Shown here in pieces: positions 9,661 through 19,007 of a stretch of DNA of 64,000 nt; position 1 is the stretch's first letter, and every line of letters begins with the position of its first letter. This DNA is from Daejeonella sp. Lineage in GTDB: Bacteria; Bacteroidota; Bacteroidia; Sphingobacteriales; Sphingobacteriaceae. The stretch lies in assembly GCF_030684675.1 (NCBI RefSeq), contig NZ_JAUXXZ010000043.1, positions 1 to 64,000 on the forward strand, read 5' to 3'. The notes beneath the pieces were generated by a model. That model searched no databases, was not told where the DNA came from, and saw only the letters and a program-made list of their open reading frames with translations. Both the position numbers and the translations under genes were made by a program.

Positions 9661-9691
9661 TTGTTTATTAAATTTAAGTGAGTTACTTTTG
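9661..9691 (+). promoter_or_regulatory. Promoter for anmK
   Basis: TTG (9661-9663), a 20-base spacer and TACTTTTG (9684-9691) match the Bacteroidota pattern TTG-N19/20-TAnnTTTG. The predicted leader is about 65 bases. Confidence 0.55.
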
Positions 9692-9757
9692 AACTCATAT
9701 TGACAGGGTTTGTATTGTCATTTTCTATTTTAGATAGGTAAAAGACAGTTTTTTGAC

Positions 9758-10951
9758 ATGAACGATAATATTGAGGCACTATATAAGATCGCCAATAAAC
9801 CTGTAAGGAATATTATTGGATTAATGTCGGGGACCTCCTTTGATGGATTGGATATCGCTTGGTGTGAATTCCACGGAAGCGGCCTGAATACCCTTGTAAG
9901 GGTTAGGAAATTTACTACTAAAGAATATACGCCCGACTTCAAAGAAGACCTCAAAGCTGTATTCGCTAAGAAAATAGCAAACCTCGAACAGATAACCCTA
10001 CTAAATGATTTTATTGGCAGCTATTATGCTGAACTGGTTCTGGAATGCTTAAAGGATTGGGGTATTTCCGCTTCAGAGATCGACCTTATTGCCAGCCACG
10101 GACAAACCATTTATCATGCTCCCAGGCATCAGCATGGGATCGCCAGATATTCAAATGCTACCCTTCAGATCGGAGACGGCGATCACCTTGCTGTGAAAAC
10201 CGGAATAATTACAATTAGTGATTTCAGGCAGAAGCATGTGGCAGTTGGTGCTGAAGGTGCTCCATTGGCAGTGTATGGTGATTATCTTTTATTCTCCAGC
10301 CCTGATGAAAACAGGATTATGTTAAACATTGGTGGCATAGCAAATTTTACTTTTCTACCCTCAGGACATTCAACCGGCTTTTTTTCTTCTGATGTTGGTC
10401 CGGGGAATACCCTGATGGATCAGTTTATTCAGTTGAAATACACCGGTAAATATTACGATAAAAACGCGGAAATAGCTTCTGCAGGAAAGGTAAATGAAAG
10501 CCTGTTGAAAGCCCTTCTTGATCATCCCTTTTATAAAGCGGGATACCCTAAAACCACTGGACCGGAGCTTTTTAGTTTAAGCTACCTGAACAAGGCACTT
10601 TTGAAATGCGGCCTGGAAAACAGTTCAAACGAAGATATTATGGCCACACTGGCGGCTTTTTCTGCCAGGGGGATCATTCTGGCAATTTCTGAATGTGTTT
10701 CAGGAAATGGCTCCTTTGAGATCTATTTAAGTGGAGGTGGGATGTATAATCCTCTTCTCGTTAAGTACGTGGAAGAATATTTTGGCCGAAAGCTGAAACT
10801 GACCTCAGATTTGGGTATTGATCCTGACGCAAAAGAAGCGGTGCTGTTCGCCGTCCTGGCTAATGAAGCTGTGGCCGGAGGAAAAACCTCCTATGGTGAT
10901 CATCCTGGAGTGCCATCCATATCGATGGGCAAGATCAGTTTCCCTGAATAA
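9758..10951 (+). CDS. anmK: Anhydro-N-acetylmuramic acid kinase
   Basis: A 397-residue kinase that opens 1,6-anhydro-MurNAc and phosphorylates it to MurNAc-6-phosphate during cell-wall recycling. Family signatures are visible: GLMSGTSFDGLDIAWCEF at the N-terminus (phosphate loop), VGPGNTLMDQ in the middle and DPDAKEAVLFAVLANE near the C-terminus. The length is normal. It is followed after 39 bases by susC, susD and a serine hydrolase on the same strand. This suggests that import of muropeptides or amino sugars across the outer membrane is coupled to their phosphorylation. No murQ etherase is present in the window. Confidence 0.95.
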   Translation: MNDNIEALYKIANKPVRNIIGLMSGTSFDGLDIAWCEFHGSGLNTLVRVRKFTTKEYTPDFKEDLKAVFAKKIANLEQITLLNDFIGSYYAELVLECLKDWGISASEIDLIASHGQTIYHAPRHQHGIARYSNATLQIGDGDHLAVKTGIITISDFRQKHVAVGAEGAPLAVYGDYLLFSSPDENRIMLNIGGIANFTFLPSGHSTGFFSSDVGPGNTLMDQFIQLKYTGKYYDKNAEIASAGKVNESLLKALLDHPFYKAGYPKTTGPELFSLSYLNKALLKCGLENSSNEDIMATLAAFSARGIILAISECVSGNGSFEIYLSGGGMYNPLLVKYVEEYFGRKLKLTSDLGIDPDAKEAVLFAVLANEAVAGGKTSYGDHPGVPSISMGKISFPE

Positions 10952-10990
10952 TGAAAGAGAATTTTACTAACCAATTAAATAATAATCAAT

Positions 10991-13900
10991 ATGAAAAAAG
11001 TGTTACAAACGTTTGTAGACCGCCGGTATCTTTTTGCTGTGCTGGCAATGATGTGTTATGGCCAGATAGCCGTGGCACAAAATTCGAGGTATACCCTCAA
11101 GGGTGTAATCACCGATGCCCGAAATAAGGAACCCCTTCCGGGAGCTGTAGTAAAATTAACAGGAACTAATCAGGGAACGTCAACCGATATTAACGGGGCC
11201 TACAACCTGGTCCTGGATGTGAACGAAGGCAGTTACCCTATTCTTATCAGTTATACGGGTTATAAATCCATTACAAGAACCGTCCTATTAAATCAGAGCA
11301 GCACCACATTAAATGTTGAGCTTTCTGAAGACGCGCTTAGCCTGGATGAAGTAGTTGTTACAGGTACTTCGGTTGCAACGAGCAAAAAGCAATTGGGAAA
11401 TGCCATTTCGACAGTATCTGCAAAGGAACTTGAAGGTGGAGCTGCTACCTCGATCGACCAGGCTTTAGCCGGAAAAGTATCGGGTGCTCAGATCTCCCAG
11501 AATTCAGGTAACCCTGCGGGCGGTATCAGTGTGCGCCTCCGTGGTAACAGTACGATATCCGGATCGAGTGATCCGCTGTATATTGTGGATGGTGTTATTG
11601 TGAATAATAGTTCATCAGAGCTTCTTGACCTTGGAGGGTACACTCAAAACCGGCTTGTAGATATTAATCCTGCAGATATCGATCGTATTGAGATCATCAA
11701 GGGAGCAGCAGGAGCTGCAATTTACGGATCCCGGGCAAGTAATGGGGTTGTACAGATCTTTACCAAAAAAGGCAAATCCGGAAAACCTGTGGTTAGTTTC
11801 TCTACTCAGTTTCGTGTTAATGAGTTGAGGAAAAAACTTGAAACGAATGAATATCCATTCCGTTTTACAAACACAACCGCTTCAGATTTAAGCCAGGTGC
11901 CTGTAACCCGTTATGACCTTCAGGATCTTGTTTTCAAGACAGCCTATGGTTCTGAGAGCAATATATCTGTTTCGGGCGGTACCGATAAAACGCAATACTA
12001 TGTTAGTGGCGGTTTTTTAGGTAATCAGGGAATTATTAAGAATACTGATTTCAAAAGGGCTACAACCCGCTTAAGACTGGATCAGAGGTTTAATGATAAG
12101 ATCAAGTTGAGCATGGGTGCCAGTTATTCCTTCAGTGGAAGCGCCGAAATACCGAATGGGGGTATCAGCTCAGCTTACGGTGCTTTAACCGGATTTATTT
12201 TCGGTAATAACTTCATAAACCCGTACCCTAATGCGGCAAGCGGTGTTTACCCTTCTCTTGCCCCAACCGGTTTGTTAAGGACCAATCCGCTGGAAGCAGT
12301 TAACCGTTTTGATTTCAATCAGCAAACAAGTCGTTTTATTGGTGATATTCAATTAAATATTGAACCAATCAGCAACCTGTCAATCAATTATACATTAGGA
12401 TTTGATAATTCTACCCAGCTTGCAACAGCGTATATTCCAATAGGTAACACCACACCTACGAATAATTCCGGTTTCGCCAGAAAGGGTGACAGGCTAAACC
12501 TGCTGCTTAATAATGATGTAAATGTGGCTTATCGTGCTAAACTTGGATCTCAAATTGAATCAACTACATCAGTTGGAGCAACAGCACAGACAGAGCGTGT
12601 TAACTTAAACACAATCACGGGCACCCAGCTTAGTCCTGTTAGTCAGGCGGCATCCAGCGGTGCATCAATCACAACGAGTGATATAAAATCCACAATCAAT
12701 ATTTTAGGATTTTATGCTCAGCAAACTTTTGGGTTCAGAAGTAAGATCTACTTAACAGGAGCGATCAGGAATGACGTTTCTTCTTCATTTGGTGAAGCTA
12801 ACAGATGGCAACTTTATCCTAAAGTAAGTGGTACCTATATTTTATCTGAAGAAGGCTTCTGGAAAAATTCTTCCTTAGCTTCCGCGATCCCAAGCTTAAA
12901 ATTAAGGGCTTCCTATGGCCAGTCTGGTAACTTAACGGCTATTGGCGCTTACGATCGTTTCAGTAATTACGGATCAGTATCTTTGGGTGGCCTTCCCGGT
13001 GTTGTTTCACCAACCCAATATGGAAACCCCGACATTAAGCCGGAACGTCAGACTGAGAAAGAGATCGGCCTGGATGCAAGTTTCCTTAAAAACCGCTTAG
13101 GACTTGAAATTTCCTTTTATGATAAAGCAGTAGAAGACTTGCTTCTGCCTGTAACTTTAAGGCCGTCTTCAGGTTATTCAACCCAGTTTCAGAACATCGG
13201 AAACATGACAAATAAAGGATTTGAGATTTTGCTGAGGGGTGTTCCTGTTCAAAGCAGCAATTTCAAATGGAACTCAACGCTCATATTCTCCAAGGTAAAG
13301 AACAGAGTTACTGATATTCCGGGTGGTGTAGTAACCTTTCCGGGTGGATTTGGACAGGTTGCCGCTGTAAACGGGTATGCATTAGGTGCATTTTATGCTA
13401 CTGCTTTTGCCCGTGACGCTTCAGGGAATCTCATTCTTACTGCCACAGGTTTCCCGCAGACAGAAAAAGTAGGCCGTACTACTGCCGGACAACCTACCGG
13501 ATCAAATAAGCCGCAGGTTATCGGAGATCCAAATCCGGAATGGACCGGATCATTCACGAATGAGTTCTCGATTGGCAAGAACTTTTCATTAAGGATGCAA
13601 TGGGATGCTTCCTATGGTAATGATGTGTTCAACTTCACAAGACGTGTGGGTGACAGGGATATTTATGGGGGCCTTAAGGGCTATGAAAAAGAGCTGAGAG
13701 GAGAAGTTCCAAAAGGAACATCCGCAGCTGTATTTAGTATTATGGAAAACTGGATTGAAGACGGATCTTATCTTAAATTCCGTGAGCTGGCAGCTACCTA
13801 TAATCTAAAATTGAAATTTCTTAATAACAATCCTTTACGTGTAACTGTTTCAGGCAGAAACCTGGCATCGATTGATAAATATAAAGGCTGGGATCCGGAA

Positions 13901-13999
13901 ACCAACGCAGCCGGGCAGAGTACTGCAGTGCGTGGCTTCGACTTTGTTGAGGTGCCAATCCCCAGAACTATTGCTTTGGGTTTAAATTACACTTTTTAA
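10991..13999 (+). CDS. SusC/RagA family TonB-linked outer membrane protein
   Basis: A 1002-residue SusC-type transporter. After a signal sequence ending VAVAQ come a CarboxypepD_reg-like domain (YTLKGVITDARNKEPLPGAV, about 35-110), a TonB-box-like segment LDEVVVTGTS and a plug domain with VRLRGNSTISGSSDPLYIVD and IKGAAGAAIYGSRASNGVV. A long barrel follows, ending in the aromatic GLNYTF. SusC proteins import oligomers held by the SusD lid, energised by TonB. Lying between anmK and susD, it most likely takes up peptidoglycan fragments or related amino-sugar oligomers, which is inferred from context only. Confidence 0.95.
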   Translation: MKKVLQTFVDRRYLFAVLAMMCYGQIAVAQNSRYTLKGVITDARNKEPLPGAVVKLTGTNQGTSTDINGAYNLVLDVNEGSYPILISYTGYKSITRTVLLNQSSTTLNVELSEDALSLDEVVVTGTSVATSKKQLGNAISTVSAKELEGGAATSIDQALAGKVSGAQISQNSGNPAGGISVRLRGNSTISGSSDPLYIVDGVIVNNSSSELLDLGGYTQNRLVDINPADIDRIEIIKGAAGAAIYGSRASNGVVQIFTKKGKSGKPVVSFSTQFRVNELRKKLETNEYPFRFTNTTASDLSQVPVTRYDLQDLVFKTAYGSESNISVSGGTDKTQYYVSGGFLGNQGIIKNTDFKRATTRLRLDQRFNDKIKLSMGASYSFSGSAEIPNGGISSAYGALTGFIFGNNFINPYPNAASGVYPSLAPTGLLRTNPLEAVNRFDFNQQTSRFIGDIQLNIEPISNLSINYTLGFDNSTQLATAYIPIGNTTPTNNSGFARKGDRLNLLLNNDVNVAYRAKLGSQIESTTSVGATAQTERVNLNTITGTQLSPVSQAASSGASITTSDIKSTINILGFYAQQTFGFRSKIYLTGAIRNDVSSSFGEANRWQLYPKVSGTYILSEEGFWKNSSLASAIPSLKLRASYGQSGNLTAIGAYDRFSNYGSVSLGGLPGVVSPTQYGNPDIKPERQTEKEIGLDASFLKNRLGLEISFYDKAVEDLLLPVTLRPSSGYSTQFQNIGNMTNKGFEILLRGVPVQSSNFKWNSTLIFSKVKNRVTDIPGGVVTFPGGFGQVAAVNGYALGAFYATAFARDASGNLILTATGFPQTEKVGRTTAGQPTGSNKPQVIGDPNPEWTGSFTNEFSIGKNFSLRMQWDASYGNDVFNFTRRVGDRDIYGGLKGYEKELRGEVPKGTSAAVFSIMENWIEDGSYLKFRELAATYNLKLKFLNNNPLRVTVSGRNLASIDKYKGWDPETNAAGQSTAVRGFDFVEVPIPRTIALGLNYTF

Positions 14000-14017
14000 T
14001 TATTCAAAATTAGCATT

Positions 14018-15328
14018 ATGAAAACAAATATCATATATAAATGTCTCCTGCCTGTCTTTCTGTTGCTCGTTTCATCCTGTGAACTGGATCAGACAAACCC
14101 CAACTCAGCGACTGATGAACAGGTATTGAATACCAGAGAAGGGATCATTGCTTTAAGTATCGGGTTAAGGCAAAATTACTCCACAAATGGCTTAAGCAGC
14201 GTTATGCTTGCGCCCACAGTTACAGCCCGTGAAATGAAAGGCATTGCTACTTTCACAAATACACTGGAGCTGGAAGCAGGCGGTACTACTTTACCAACGG
14301 CAAATGGTATCATATTAGGTTACTGGTCTGCCATGCAGCGCCAGATGAGTATGTGTGAAAGTATTATCAGTAAGGCCCCCAATGTTGGTGGAATTGAACC
14401 TGGTTTGCTTAGCGGTATCATGGCTCAGGCTTACCTGTTCAAAGCAATGGCTTTAACGTCTCTTGCTACAACTTTTGAACACGCTAATCTCAATAGCAGT
14501 ACAACAGAACCTGTTCAGTTTGTTCCGAGAGCTCAGGTATTTGCGGAAGCTTTAAGACTTCTTGACCTTGGTGTGGCAGGCATTAATACTACTGCGCCGT
14601 CTGCATCATTCACAAGTTTAGTCAGCGGTACAGATTTCGACCTGAGAAATACGCTTTATGCTTATCAGGCCCGTATAAATCTGATGGCGGGGAATAATGC
14701 AAAAGCGCTTGCAAGCGCTAATCTTGTAGACCTGAGCAAGAAATCAAGCTATACCTACACGACTTTGAGCCCTAATCCATTGTACACAATTTATAATGTG
14801 ACCAAATCTTATCGTCCAAGAGAGAACTTCGGACTTCCGGCTGGTTTATTTGAAGCTGCTGACAAACGTTTGGCCTTTTATTTTACAACACCAAGAGATG
14901 TTATTAATACAGATCCGGTGGTAACCCTGACAGGTTTTGCTGCAGCACAAACCACTTCGATCCCTGTTTATCTTACAGATGAGATCAAACTGATCAAAGC
15001 GGAGGCAACTTTAAGAACCGATGGCCCACTTGCTACGGCATTAGCCTTGATTAACGAGGTAAGGACTCAGGTTTCTGGTGACCCATTTGGGGTAAATGCA
15101 GGCCTTCCTGCTTATTCGGGAGCAGTAACAAAGGATGCACTTCTGCTGGAAGTTTACAAACAACGTTGCGCGGAACTTTATCTGAGCGGTTTGAAATGGG
15201 ATGATACCAGGCGCTTCGTACGCCCGGTGCCGCCTGCTGATAATTCAGAGCGGAACAGAATCTTTTATCCCTACCCTGATCAGGAAAGGATCAATAACAA
15301 GAATACGCCAGCCGATCCGGCAATATAA
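14018..15328 (+). CDS. SusD/RagB family nutrient-binding outer membrane lipoprotein
   Basis: A 436-residue SusD-like lipoprotein, the lid partner of the preceding SusC. The signal peptide ends with the lipobox LLVSSC, so Cys is the predicted lipidated residue. The helical TPR-like body includes AYLFKAMALTSLATTF, and the C-terminal part has the typical LLLEVYKQRCAELYLSGLKW segment. The start lies 18 bases after the susC stop. It is shorter than many SusD proteins (500-600), in line with the smaller RagB-like subset. A hairpin follows before the serine hydrolase gene. Confidence 0.92.
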   Translation: MKTNIIYKCLLPVFLLLVSSCELDQTNPNSATDEQVLNTREGIIALSIGLRQNYSTNGLSSVMLAPTVTAREMKGIATFTNTLELEAGGTTLPTANGIILGYWSAMQRQMSMCESIISKAPNVGGIEPGLLSGIMAQAYLFKAMALTSLATTFEHANLNSSTTEPVQFVPRAQVFAEALRLLDLGVAGINTTAPSASFTSLVSGTDFDLRNTLYAYQARINLMAGNNAKALASANLVDLSKKSSYTYTTLSPNPLYTIYNVTKSYRPRENFGLPAGLFEAADKRLAFYFTTPRDVINTDPVVTLTGFAAAQTTSIPVYLTDEIKLIKAEATLRTDGPLATALALINEVRTQVSGDPFGVNAGLPAYSGAVTKDALLLEVYKQRCAELYLSGLKWDDTRRFVRPVPPADNSERNRIFYPYPDQERINNKNTPADPAI

Positions 15329-15336
15329 TTTGAAGG

Positions 15337-15370
15337 AAATAGGGGAGCAATTGTTCCCCTATTTTAATTT
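15337..15370 (+). terminator. Hairpin after susD, before serine hydrolase
   Basis: The arms AAATAGGGGA (15337-15346) and TCCCCTATTT (15355-15364) enclose an eight-base loop and are followed by T-rich DNA. This looks like a partial terminator that would lower expression of the downstream hydrolase relative to SusCD. Confidence 0.55.
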
Positions 15371-15376
15371 TAAACG

Positions 15377-17194
15377 ATGAGAAAAATAGTAGGCCTGCTT
15401 TTCATATTTATTCAGTGCGCTGCTTTTTCGCAGAATATTAAGGAACTAAACCGCTTTGCTGAGAACAGGGAGGCGGAACAGCATGCTGTTGTTCTGCGGA
15501 ATAGCTCAGGAATAATTCCATTGAAGAGTCTGGAAGGTCTTAAAATCGCATTCCTGCATTTTGGCAATCAACATGCGGCAGTTTCTGACAGTATTGCCAA
15601 TAAGTACTGGACCGTTGAGGGGATTTATGCGGATAGTATCCACACAGACGAAGGTTTTAACCGCTTACATGACCGGTTAAAACTTCATAATCTCATAATT
15701 TTTGACCTTTCGGCAGAAACTAACTTTAGTAAGGAGCTTCTGTCATTTATTACAGATGTGGAGAGCCAGACAAAAAGTATCATCATTTTGAGCGGAAACG
15801 GGAAGAACCTGGATCGCCTGGCTAAGTTCAGATCAGCCATTATATGGAACAGGCTTGAAAGTGCCACTGCGGCTTCACTATCAGCCCAGTTGTTGTTCGG
15901 AGGAGTGTCTGCAAAAAAGAAGCTTGATAAGGGCTATGGTCATCATTTTAAGAAAGACTTTGGGTACACCACGCACAAGATCCGCCTGGGATATTCAGTA
16001 CCTGAAGCAGTTTCATTGAACAGCAATTTTGCAAGGGGGATTGATTCGATTGTATATGCCGGTATCTTGGCCCATTCAGCCCCCGCAGTAGTCATACTGG
16101 TAGCGAAAGACGGGAAAGTGATCTTTAATAAAGCCTATGGCTCGCATACTTACAATGGAACTTCTTCAACCAAAGCAGATGATATTTTTGATATGGCATC
16201 GGTTACCAAGGTGAGTGCCACAACACCCGCTATTATGCGTCTGTACGATAAAAAGATGATCAGCCTGGAAGATCCGATCAGCAGATATGTTGCTTTGACA
16301 CGTACGATTCCGGATAAGAGCGATATCAAAATTAAGGAAGCTCTTCTTCACGAAGCAGGATACACACCCTATATTAAGTTCTTCGAGTTATTAAAGCCGG
16401 GTGAGATGAGCAGGGATTCATCATTCGCCCATCCTATCAAAGTAGCCGATAATTATTTCCTGAGAGCCAATTATTTCAATGAAGTAATGTGGCCGGTTAC
16501 CTTAAGATCATCGGGCGCAACGAGGGGTAAATTTGTTTACAGTGATGTGAGCATGTATATGCTGAAAGAAGTTGCTGAGCAGGTCACTCATACCAGGCTC
16601 AACGATTATGTATCGAAGGAGTTCTACACTCCACTGGGTATGCGATCAACAGGCTATCTTCCGAGGAACCGTTTCGACAGGTCGAGGATTGTGCCAACCA
16701 CAGAAAATGATAACTGGTTCAGGAATATGCTGGTACAGGGATATGTCAATGATCCCGGTGCGGCTATGGCAGGCGGAGTGGAAGGCCATGCCGGATTATT
16801 TTCAAACGCCAATGACCTTGCCATCTACTTTCAGATGCTGCTGAATAAAGGAACGTATGGGGGAAAGAAATACTTTGAGACCAATACGGTCGATCTGTTT
16901 ACCTCCCGGCAGTCAAAGGTCAGCGAGCGGGGATATGGCTTTGCGCGGGTAACAGAAAAGGAGCTGAATGCCAATAAAGGCTATCCTTCTGAGAAGGCAT
17001 TTGGGCACAGCGGTTATACGGGGACTTATGTATGGGTCGATCCGGTTTATAAGCTGGTGTATATCTGCCTAACAAACCGGGTATATCCGGATGACGGAAA
17101 GACTTACGGGGTTTCGAAAGTGAATATCAGGGCGCAGGTGCTGGACAGGGTGTATCAGGAGATTCTGAAGAGCGGAATGCAGGCAGCTAAGTAA
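15377..17194 (+). CDS. Secreted serine hydrolase: GH3 C-terminal-like domain fused to beta-lactamase domain
   Basis: A 605-residue exported protein. A signal peptide (1-19) is followed at about 30-190 by a segment like the C-terminal domain of GH3 enzymes (AVVLRNSSGIIPLKSLEGLK). A class C beta-lactamase/DD-peptidase-like domain occupies about 215-600, with SVTK (Ser275, Lys278), a YSD motif and GHSG. Many Bacteroidota NagZ-like proteins have the order GH3 catalytic - GH3 C-terminal - beta-lactamase at nearly 1000 residues. Here the GH3 catalytic barrel is absent although the signal peptide is intact, so glycosidase activity is unlikely. In this anmK/SusCD locus it may act on muropeptide stems; the substrate is inferred. 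Confidence 0.82.
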   Translation: MRKIVGLLFIFIQCAAFSQNIKELNRFAENREAEQHAVVLRNSSGIIPLKSLEGLKIAFLHFGNQHAAVSDSIANKYWTVEGIYADSIHTDEGFNRLHDRLKLHNLIIFDLSAETNFSKELLSFITDVESQTKSIIILSGNGKNLDRLAKFRSAIIWNRLESATAASLSAQLLFGGVSAKKKLDKGYGHHFKKDFGYTTHKIRLGYSVPEAVSLNSNFARGIDSIVYAGILAHSAPAVVILVAKDGKVIFNKAYGSHTYNGTSSTKADDIFDMASVTKVSATTPAIMRLYDKKMISLEDPISRYVALTRTIPDKSDIKIKEALLHEAGYTPYIKFFELLKPGEMSRDSSFAHPIKVADNYFLRANYFNEVMWPVTLRSSGATRGKFVYSDVSMYMLKEVAEQVTHTRLNDYVSKEFYTPLGMRSTGYLPRNRFDRSRIVPTTENDNWFRNMLVQGYVNDPGAAMAGGVEGHAGLFSNANDLAIYFQMLLNKGTYGGKKYFETNTVDLFTSRQSKVSERGYGFARVTEKELNANKGYPSEKAFGHSGYTGTYVWVDPVYKLVYICLTNRVYPDDGKTYGVSKVNIRAQVLDRVYQEILKSGMQAAK

Positions 17195-17489
17195 ATTTTC
17201 GGTCTAGTCTTTACTTCGCCCCGAATTCAATGTCAACTCGTTTTTTATTGTATTTTATTGTTTTTTCTTTATCCTTCAGACTGCAAATAGGCCCAATCTT
17301 CCAGCCAGGTGGCATATTCATTAACAAGCTCTTAAAAATATTTGTTAATAAATCTGATCAAGAGGATTTCTTACAGTTCCTGACTAATTCATAAAGGGTT
17401 TTGCAGCATTATATAATTCTATTTGGTCTTCTGCATTGACTTAATTAGAATTGTTCTAAATAAATTTTGAAATCCACTTTCTTATCTAC
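17195..17489. other. Intergenic region upstream of truncated PepSY gene
   Basis: An AT-rich stretch with no recognisable protein or RNA. A 54-codon frame from 17230 has no family resemblance. The first membrane helix expected upstream of the PepSY gene was not found here in the frames checked. Confidence 0.5.
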
Positions 17490-18662
17490 GTGTTTAACAC
17501 AGAAATCAGAGAGTTATCCAGTCCCGAACTTTATAAGGTCAGCCATGCTGCAGATGCCGAAAGGCTATCAGCAGAAGAACTGATCGCGGCTGTAGGTCGT
17601 GAAACCGGTGTTAAGGTAATTAGTATTAAGATTCCGGCTGATCCTGAAAGAAGTTATGTGCTGACTGTCAGAAAAGAGGAAGAATCTAAGGCGGGAGAGA
17701 AAAAGGGTGAAAAGGGAGATGAAGCAGTTAAGGGCTCAGTCCCCGAAAGAGCTAAGGGAAAAGCCGGAGCTGGAGCTGCTGAAAAACCAGGACCTCCTTC
17801 CCGGGGAGTTCAGTATATGGTAGACCCCCATTCAGGAAAGATACTGGGGAGTAGCGCTGATAAAAACGCTGTTTCTGAATTTATGCAAGTAATGTTCAGT
17901 TTATATCGCTGGTTATTACTTGACAGGATAGAAGAACCGCTTTTAGGAGAATTGCCGAACCGGAAGTTGGGCAGCTATATCAGTGGAACCGCAACACTAT
18001 TATTTACCCTGGGAGTTATAACAGGTTTCATAATCTGGTTTCCTCAAAAAATCAGAAACTGGAAACAGGGTCTGAAAATAAAATGGAATGCAAACTGGAA
18101 ACGGGTGAATCATGATATTCATAACAGCCTTGGTTTTTACAGCTGCATATTTTTGTTCCTGATGGGTATCTCAGGCCCTCAATGGTCTTTTGAATGGTAT
18201 AGAACCGGCCTGAGGAAGTCGCTGGGAACCTACCAGTCTGAAGATGCTCCGAAACCTGAAAGCCCGAAATCAAATATTACAGCCAAGAATGGAGCAAAAT
18301 CTGTGTTGCTTACAGATTATATCAAATCAGCTAATAATGTTCTTGATTATCAGGGTGATCTGACTATCAGCATTCCAGCCGACCCGGCAGATGCTGTGCT
18401 GGTAAATAAAACAAAAACAGGATTTTTTGCTCCTGTAGCAGCAGATAAGGTCTATCTTGACCAATATTCTTCAGCACTGATTAAATCAGAGATATTTTCA
18501 GAAAAACCATTTAATGAGCGGGTTTCAAGTTCCATAAAGGCCTTACATGTGGGTGATGTTTATGGGAAGTTCTCGAAGATTATTTATTTTCTGGCATGTT
18601 TAATTGCTACAAGTCTGCCGGTAACGGGCACGCTGATCTGGATAAATAAGATGAAGAAATGA
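17490..18662 (+). CDS. PepSY-associated transmembrane protein, apparently 5'-truncated
   Basis: A 390-residue PepSY-TM family inner-membrane protein, a family often linked to iron or redox functions. It contains a PepSY-like segment (LSAEELIAAVGRETG), a Lys/Glu/Gly-rich low-complexity insert (about 68-110), helix LFTLGVITGFIIWFP, the family-typical WKRVNHDIHNSLGFY and a final helix near the C-terminus. Family members begin with a membrane helix that leads into a stretch like YVFxxEIRELS. Here the reading frame has only IYVFNTEIRELSS after an in-frame stop at 17457-17459, and the best start is a GTG at 17490. The first helix is therefore missing, and the gene may be decaying or non-functional. 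Confidence 0.7.
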   Translation: MFNTEIRELSSPELYKVSHAADAERLSAEELIAAVGRETGVKVISIKIPADPERSYVLTVRKEEESKAGEKKGEKGDEAVKGSVPERAKGKAGAGAAEKPGPPSRGVQYMVDPHSGKILGSSADKNAVSEFMQVMFSLYRWLLLDRIEEPLLGELPNRKLGSYISGTATLLFTLGVITGFIIWFPQKIRNWKQGLKIKWNANWKRVNHDIHNSLGFYSCIFLFLMGISGPQWSFEWYRTGLRKSLGTYQSEDAPKPESPKSNITAKNGAKSVLLTDYIKSANNVLDYQGDLTISIPADPADAVLVNKTKTGFFAPVAADKVYLDQYSSALIKSEIFSEKPFNERVSSSIKALHVGDVYGKFSKIIYFLACLIATSLPVTGTLIWINKMKK

Positions 18663-18995
18663 ACTTAGAGCCAAAGATTTTTGATCAAAAGCTCTATGTA
18701 ATTCATTTCGGAGAAAGCTCACCAACTGGGCAGACAGGCTTGCCGGAATGACATCCGGAATCAAAATACCATTTAATTACTATTGTCCGGGTAGTCCGTA
18801 CAGCGTTTTGTCATTGCGAAGGTAGTGAAGCAATCTCCTTACTAATACTCTAAATTTGGTAGGATTGCTTCGTCGTGCCTCCTCGCAATGACAGCTGTCG
18901 TGCCATTGCAGCAATGACACAGGCTCAATTTGATACGGTTTAATATTTGTATCCAACCCCATCCAGTCCACATCTCATATCTCAGATCTCCTTCC
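18663..18995. other. Intergenic region with inverted REP-like repeat, before trmD
   Basis: No gene seen. It contains a GTCATTGCGA...TCGCAATGAC inverted repeat (listed separately) and ends in the trmD -7 box. Confidence 0.5.
18810..18892. repeat. GTCATTGCGA...TCGCAATGAC palindromic repeat, copy 1
   Basis: The outer arms GTCATTGCGA and TCGCAATGAC and the inner arms GAAGCAATC and GATTGCTTC form a long imperfect palindrome. The same element recurs at 29491-29577. Repeats of this type are scattered between genes in many Bacteroidota. Confidence 0.75.
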
Positions 18996-19003
18996 TATCT
19001 TTG
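18996..19003 (+). promoter_or_regulatory. -7 box directly before trmD
   Basis: TATCTTTG matches TAnnTTTG and ends four bases before the trmD ATG. If used, the transcript would start at or next to the A of the start codon. Confidence 0.5.
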
Positions 19004-19007
19004 CATC

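Noticed and set aside
17230-17394. 54-codon plus-strand frame before the PepSY gene
   Set aside because: Checked as a possible displaced N-terminus of the PepSY protein; it lacks the expected helix motif and is in the wrong register.
18930-19007. Longer trmD start at TTG
   Set aside because: The 26 extra residues have no TrmD similarity and would include the likely promoter box.
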